DNA of 64,000 nt from Cordia subcordata. Lineage: Eukaryota > Streptophyta > Magnoliopsida > Boraginales > Cordiaceae. Under the pieces are notes generated by a model. The model was given only the letters and a program-made list of their open reading frames with translations, had not been told where the DNA came from and did no database searches. Position 1 is the first letter of the stretch. Every line of letters starts with the position of its first letter. The stretch is taken from positions 14,084,501-14,148,500 of the forward strand of contig JAPTOF010000010.1 of assembly GCA_028554755.1 (NCBI GenBank), read 5' to 3'. Positions 58,450-64,000 of the stretch are shown one piece after another. A program made the position numbers and the translations under genes.

Positions 58450-58985
58450 TATTTAGGCTTTGTTTGTTTGAAAAATAATTTTGTTGGGAAACAATGTTTT
58501 CCTTAAAAAAAAATTTTTGTCGGAAAACAAAATTTTCTTGGTATTTGGTTGTTACACTAGAAAATAATTTCTAGCGTTTGTTGCGATACCTGGAAAATAT
58601 TTTCAATAAGAAATTTTTATAAAGAAAATTTATTTTACTATTAGAAAAAATTATTTTTCTAAGTTTCTAATTTTTTAATTGTTGATTTAAAATTTTTTAT
58701 TTTTAATTTTCTAAATTTTTAATTTTTTAATTTTTTAATTTTTAATTTCTTTAAAGGAGTAGGGTTAGGGGTGAAGGGTGAGAGGAGGGTAAGCTTAGTG
58801 GAAGAAAAAGAAAAGGAGCTTGATCACCAAGAAAATATTCTCTTTCATTTATAATTAAAATTGTTTATTAACTAAAAATATTTTCTAATTAACTTATTTT
58901 TTGATAATATTAAACACCAAAAATAAGAAAAAAATCTCCGAAAAAATATTTTTATGCAAACAAAAAGGAGCGTCAATATAAAAAT
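58450..58985. mobile_element. Possible hAT-type MITE (weak)
   Basis: Left AGGCTTTGTTTGTTTGAAAA resembles the reverse complement of the right end (CTCCTTTTTGTTTGCATAAA), with GAAAACAA/TTTTC text inside. The start is like plant hAT ends. An 8-bp duplication could not be found. Confidence 0.35.
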
Positions 58986-61170
58986 CCTTAGGTCCCCTCA
59001 AATTCCTACCGAGTAATTTGTTTGCTGTAAACCAACCAAAGTCTCGTGTCATTTGTCAGTTCTTACGACAAAACCCAAAAATCAGAGTCCTGCTTTTTCA
59101 AACACAATGCGGAGCGTGAAAAAGCCTTTTGTCCTCGTTCTTTTCTCTCAGTACAACAAGTTCACAGTCACAGGCTAAACACACAAACACACAAACACAC
59201 ACACACACTCTCTCTCTCTCTCAGTGTGTGTGTTTGTGTGTTTGTGTTTACAGCTACACAACCTGTGACTTGATAATAATTCTGCAAGTGTGAGGTGCAG
59301 ATAAGAAAAGTTGAAAATCCCAATGCGACAAAAAATCCTCTTTGTTGATTTTTTTCATCTTTTTTTAACCCTGTTCAATATCTGTTTTCACATCATCACA
59401 CCATTACTTCAAAATTCTGCTTTTGAATCATTGATTGTTTTACGTACAGCATCGCATTACATTTTTGACCTTCACAGTTTACTTTTTCATACTGTGTATA
59501 TATATATATATATATGTATTTGTTATTTTAAAATGTAAGAATAAATGTGTTTATAGTTTAAAAATGAATACTCACTTGAATTATCCAAATTCATAATATT
59601 CGTCATTTTATTTAATACAGAGATTAGAGTCACAGACACAACTAGTTGAGACTATCGATCATAACTTAATGTCCTTTTCTGAGTGATGTTTTTGTGGAGT
59701 GAAATTTTTGATTGACAAAGGGAAATCTTATCTTTTTTTTTTGTTTTCTTATAAAAAACATGTCTTTATATGGAGATAAAAATTTTCACATACTGTGATA
59801 ATGGAGGGTTATTTAACTTTCCACTTCTGGATGTCTCTTGGCTTTCCATAACTCTTTTATTTTTTTATTTTTTTACTTTATCCATTAATAAATGGGTTGG
59901 ATTGGATTAGTCCACATTGGGTAACCCAACTTGAATTTCTAACACAAAAAAATAAAAATAAATAATATATTTGTTATGGGTGCATTTTGTTCAAACTTAC
60001 TACAAAAGTCACATAATAAAAACAAAATAAGAGGTTAAAACTTGATCTAACTAGAGTGAGGAAAAAATAATGAGACAATATGTCCATTCCATATAAGAGA
60101 TCTTGTTTAATTAACCATAATTAAAGGAAGGAAATGTTTAATTAACCACAAGTAAAGGAAGGAAATTACAACCTAACTATGAGAGCAAACGGATGATTAA
60201 CATATTTAACTGTTCATTTTTTAGTACTCCATGCTCCACAGTTTGATAGTTTTGGTAGGCATTATTTTGACTTTTTTGGAGTACCTGTCATCATAATTGT
60301 GCATATATTTTTTTTGTTTTTACAATAACAACGAAAGTTATTTCAAATTAAGAAGTCTCATTACTTTTCGAAACTTTTGACTGCGAAATGCAAAGTTTTT
60401 CTTTCTTCCTTCCTTTCCGATCCAACCAGGTAAAGTAAAGTTGTTTTAATACACAGAGAAAACACACGTTATTATACAGTAAGAGTCAACAACGCTACGA
60501 CTAGCATTCAACAAACTAAAATTACTTTTTTGATTATAAAATTATATTTTAATAATTAACAAAAAATCCCATCCTTAAATTCGAATGCAGTATAAGAAAC
60601 ATTTAACAATTAAAAACTACTTCACCATAATGATATATTAAAATAAATTCGTCGACGCCGAATCTCCTCGTGGACAAGTCCCTTCTTGGCCATACACAAA
60701 TTTTGCATCTTGCATCAATTATTTAAATTGGTCTTTTAGAGTTGTGGTAGTAGGTAATAATTAGAGACGAACACTGATCATAATCAATTTTCAAATTCAA
60801 TCCTTTGCAGTGAATTGAATTTTTTAATTTAATTAGTGTATAATATAAGAAACGTAATATATATCCAAAATTTACAAATTAACGTGTACAAATGATAAAA
60901 CTCCGTTATATGAATTTTTCTTGCGACAAAAAGGAAAGTCCCTCCTCGGTCACCCTCTTCACTATTTTCGACACTGTTGATTTGCCTCCAACAGACTCCA
61001 ATTTTCACAAAAAGGCAGTGGTGAGTAGACCCCCGAAAAACGGCCCCCCCCCCCCCCGCACCCCACCCCCGACAGCCACAACTCAAGAATCTCCTCCTTA
61101 CTTGTGGCAGCAGCTGAAGAGAAGAGCTGAGAGCTGAGCTGACACACACACACACACGCTCACACACAAA
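58986..61170. other. Upstream region of the formin gene
   Basis: No other gene is supported. A 31-bp unit (TTTAATTAACCAYAA.TAAAGGAAGG) is repeated in tandem at about 60107-60168. A 14-C run lies at 61044-61057 and an (AC)n tract ends just before the ATG, probably in the 5' UTR. No TATA box could be assigned with confidence. Confidence 0.5.
59177..59251. repeat. CA/CT/TG microsatellite forming an inverted repeat
   Basis: An AAACACACAAACAC(AC)n arm, a (TC)n loop and a (TG)nTTTGTGTGTTTGTGTTT arm pair over about 26 bp. Confidence 0.85.
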
Positions 61171-62714
61171 ATGCCCACCACATTGTTCTTGTTCATAGTA
61201 ACGATTGTGTTCCTGGTAGCAGCACCACCACTCGACGCCGCCGCGAAGAGCCACCACCACCGGCGGATCCTCCACCAGCCACTCTTCCCACTTGATCAGT
61301 CGCTTCCTCCAACACCACTCCTTGAACCTCCATTTCCATCACCTTCACCACAACCTCAAACTCAACAGCAGCAGCAGCAGCCTAAATACCCATTCTCCTC
61401 TCAGTCGCCACCCACCACCACCGTAACCACCCAAACCCAGAACCCATTCTTCCCTCTTTACCCCTCCCCACCGCCTCCTCCTCCGTCGCCTTCCTCCGCC
61501 AGCTTGACTACTTTTCCCGCCAATATCTCCTCCCTCATCCTCCCCCAGTCCCCTTCCTCCTCTTCCAAGCCCATTTCCCGCAAGCTCGTCGCCGTTATTG
61601 TCTCCGTCTCCCTCGTCTCCGCCGCCCTCATTGCCGCCCTCGCCGCCTTCCTCCTCCACCACAAGCAGAAGAACCACCACCGTAAAGAATACCACACGAG
61701 AACCGACAGCCTCCGCCTCTTCCCACCGGACACCACCCCCTCCGACGCCAACGCTACAGTCACTGTCACCACCGTCTCCAAGAAGCCACCGCCACCACCG
61801 GCTCCTCCGCTCCGCCACCACTCTGCCACCTCCACCAGCTCGGAGTTCCTTTACCTTGGCACACTAGTGAGCTCAAGAGAAGTAAACGAGCACGAGCATG
61901 TTAACGTCACCAACAATAACAGTAACGATGTAAACAACAATGCTTCTTATCAGAGGCTTGACTCGCCGGAGCTCCGTCCTCTTCCGCCTTTGCCACGTCA
62001 TCATTTCAACAAGAAGAACACCCACGTGGGTGGTTCCGATGATGATGAAGAATTCTTTTCACCAAGAGGCTCCTCTGGTGATAAAGATAGTCCTTACCAT
62101 CCAGAATCATGCTCTCAGAAGAATGCTTTCGACGACTTGGAACCTGAAAAGCTCCGAAACAAAACCACTGATTCGCATTTTTTCACGAATTATAATTCCC
62201 CAACGCATTCTTCAGCTAGTAGTCCATCAGTGGTCTTAAATATGAGTCCCACTAGCTTAACAACCAAGTCTCCGGACTCGTTGCTGAATTTTCCTGCACC
62301 GCCACGGTACATTCCAACTCCGATGCCTCGTGAGCGGAGGGCATTGTCGCCATCTCCGCCTTCTTCCGGGGATACCCACAATTCCCCCTCTCGAGCTTCG
62401 GACTTTTCCGGGAGGAACCCGGAGTCTCCTGTGGGAAAACCTGGCGCTTTAGGCCGTTATGGTAGTGTGAAGTTGGCTCCCCCACCGCCTCCTCCACCGC
62501 CTCCAGCAAGGTATTGGGAGGCGAGGGTGACAGCAGGTGGTCAAGGGCCGGGTGCTGGCCCGCCAGAGCTTGTGGCGCCATCGCGGCCTGTGAGTGGGGA
62601 GAGGAAAGCTGATGAGAGTATGAGGCCTAAGTTGAAACCTTTGCATTGGGATAAAGTTAGAGCCAGCTCGGATAGAGCAATGGTTTGGGATCAATTGAAA
62701 TCTAGCTCGTTTCA
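61171..62714 (+). CDS. Class I formin, exon 1
   Basis: It encodes residues 1-514 plus two bases of codon 515. Order: signal peptide (1 to about 25, [18 protein letters not shown]); extracellular Pro/Ser/Gln-rich part with a Q6 run and [10 protein letters not shown] (100-109), extensin-like; one transmembrane helix (about 139-162, ending AAFLLHH); cytosolic Ser/Pro-rich linker with [10 protein letters not shown] (204-213); FH1 poly-Pro (437-445); and the start of FH2, [10 protein letters not shown] (487-496), then DRAMVWDQL. This is the plan of plant class I formins (AtFH1 type). These nucleate and elongate actin filaments from profilin-actin at the plasma membrane, and the Pro-rich outer part is thought to contact the wall. 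Exon 1 ends at the donor CA|GTAAGA; the ORF would otherwise stop one codon later. Confidence 0.95.
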
Positions 62715-63001
62715 GTAAGATTTTGCTGCACTTAGCTTTTACTTTTTTGTTTGTTGTCTATGTTCTTAATCTACCTAGCCCCCCCATCTTCCTGGACCAG
62801 GAAATAGCGGAAGCCTCATGGACGAGTATCATTTTAGTATTTTTTTCTTGTTTTAATGCTTAAAGTGCTTAGTCATTATGATATAGTATATTCTTTTCTG
62901 GGAATAAATTTGATTCAGCCATTAGTATTGACTTGTCTTTATGTGTGGATTATGTTATAATTTTCTATTTCTGAGTTTATGGTATATGGATTTTGTTGTA
63001 G
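62715..63001 (+). other. Formin intron 1
   Basis: 287 bp, GTAAGA to TTGTTGTAG. T-rich, phase 2. Splicing gives the codon CAG and continues [12 protein letters not shown], as expected for FH2. Confidence 0.9.
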
Positions 63002-63201
63002 GGTGAATGAGGAAATGATAGAGACTTTATTTACGGCGAACTCTTTGAATCTGAATCCAAAAGATGGCAGTCGGCGGCCTAGCATCCCAGGATTGAATCA
63101 AGAAACCCGGGTGCTTGATCCAAAGAAGTCTCAGAACATTGCTATATTGTTGAGGGCACTTAATGTGACAACAGAGGAAGTCTGTGAAGCACTTCTCGAA
63201 G
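63002..63201 (+). CDS. Class I formin, exon 2 (FH2 continued)
   Basis: Reads [62 protein letters not shown]. The [16 protein letters not shown] block is diagnostic of plant FH2 domains, in the lasso/knob part of the dimer. It ends at the donor GAAG|GTAAAC in phase 1, with no frame damage, so the gene looks functional as far as it is visible. Confidence 0.95.
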
Positions 63202-64000
63202 GTAAACTCTGATGCTTCCTGATGTATATTGCGTTGTAAGCTGGCTGTTAATCTCTCCGTAATTGGTACCCAAGTTCTTGCATGGACATGTATTGAAGTT
63301 CTCTGTTTATGTTTGTCTCAAATTACATTGTGGTTTAAAAAAAAAATGATTTCTTTCATATAGCAGATAATAAAACGACCTATTTAAGTTTGATATTGTC
63401 AAATGGTGCTGTAATTTTTAAATATCATGTTGGCCAAGAACGATCACCAGTAGCAGTTTCTGTTTAGCAAAGTCTTTGACGACACATTTGTGCCTTTATT
63501 TGACTTTTCAGTTGTTAACTACACTTGTGTTCCTTTACCTGGCATTTGAGTTTTCTTCTTCCATCTGCATCTTTTACTCTATTTCCTTCTTATCCACAAT
63601 GCTTCTTAGATATTTTTCACTTACAGAATACCTTGTGCATTATGCTTTCTCCTGTGCTTCTTCTTTCTCCTCTTTTGATTTGGTGTTCTTGTGTGTCTCT
63701 GTCTATGACTGTGTGTGTGGGGTTGACTGCAACAAGGAATGTTGTGGTCAATTACTTGTTTGGTGGCTGCAGAAATGAGAATGCAGATATTAACTTTTAG
63801 TGAATTTAGATTGCAATAATCTCTGGGTACTTTTTACTCTATTGATTGCAAAGTCTAGGTGGTCTTTTTTTGGAGTGTTAATAATTCAAAATTATAGAGG
63901 TCAGTATTCTCGCCTGGCAGTATTGGGAGCTTCTGATAGATATCTACTGCAAATTCATTCTGGAATTGGCCTCAACTTTATGATAGTCTTCCACTATTAT
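63202..64000 (+). other. Formin intron 2 (runs off the window)
   Basis: At least 799 bp, T-rich, with no stretch encoding the expected DTLGTELLE-type continuation of FH2. The remaining exons should lie beyond 64000. Confidence 0.75.

Noticed and set aside
61345..61835. Long minus-strand ORFs (158 and 125 codons) opposite the formin
   Set aside because: They are Gly/Glu/Arg-rich shadows of the Pro/Ser/Thr-rich formin exon and have no domain.
63760..63800. Formin exon 3 candidate after GGCTGCAG
   Set aside because: The acceptor looks plausible, but the following frame (about 15 codons, then stop) does not match the FH2 continuation.

Overview
The window is plant nuclear DNA. It is AT-rich, full of LTR retrotransposon remains, and ends in one host gene with an intron and a plant-specific architecture: a class I formin. 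The formin, the endogenous caulimovirid and the retrotransposon lineages suggest a flowering plant, probably a eudicot. The species cannot be read from the sequence.

Layout. (1) 1-3007: fragments of an Athila/Tat Ty3-gypsy reverse transcriptase, a Tat-type LTR end, a reverse-oriented Angela-type Copia LTR, and weak Copia LTR/PPT boundaries. (2) 3008-16221: a Ty3-gypsy element ('Z') with perfect 5-bp target duplications (GATAT), a tRNA-type PBS and PPT, but no recognisable gag-pol. Its 5' LTR carries a solo LTR (T1). Its interior carries a rearranged endogenous pararetrovirus (about 5440-11720) and two adjacent ~44-bp tandem arrays. (3) 16871-53025: a Copia element ('C3') split in its reverse transcriptase by a 33-kb nest (17525-50574). 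The nest is an outer Angela-type Copia ('C2-outer'). It holds a large Tat-type LTR ('Y', 21050-41708). Y holds a second Angela-type Copia ('C2-b', 22395-31151), a short-LTR Copia ('C1', 31436-38831, itself holding an internally deleted Athila/Tat element at 34290-37003) and a non-autonomous Helitron (39862-40911). C2-outer also carries two solo LTRs (T2, T3), and C3 carries a solo SIRE/Maximus-like LTR (50738-52126). (4) 53026-61170: AT-rich intergenic DNA with small DNA transposons (the clearest is a Mutator-like MITE at 55735-56463) and microsatellites. (5) 61171-64000: the formin gene, + strand, with exons 1 and 2 present and the rest beyond the window.

Apart from the formin, no gene here looks intact. 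Every retroelement and viral reading frame is broken by stops, frameshifts, deletions or later insertions. Nesting order was worked out by eye from target-site duplications, LTR termini and resumption of the interrupted reading frames; no alignment was run. The less ordinary observations are the depth of the nest, the head-to-head pararetrovirus mosaic, the paired 44-bp arrays, and a CGACCGGT-rich module recurring in three unrelated retrotransposon families.
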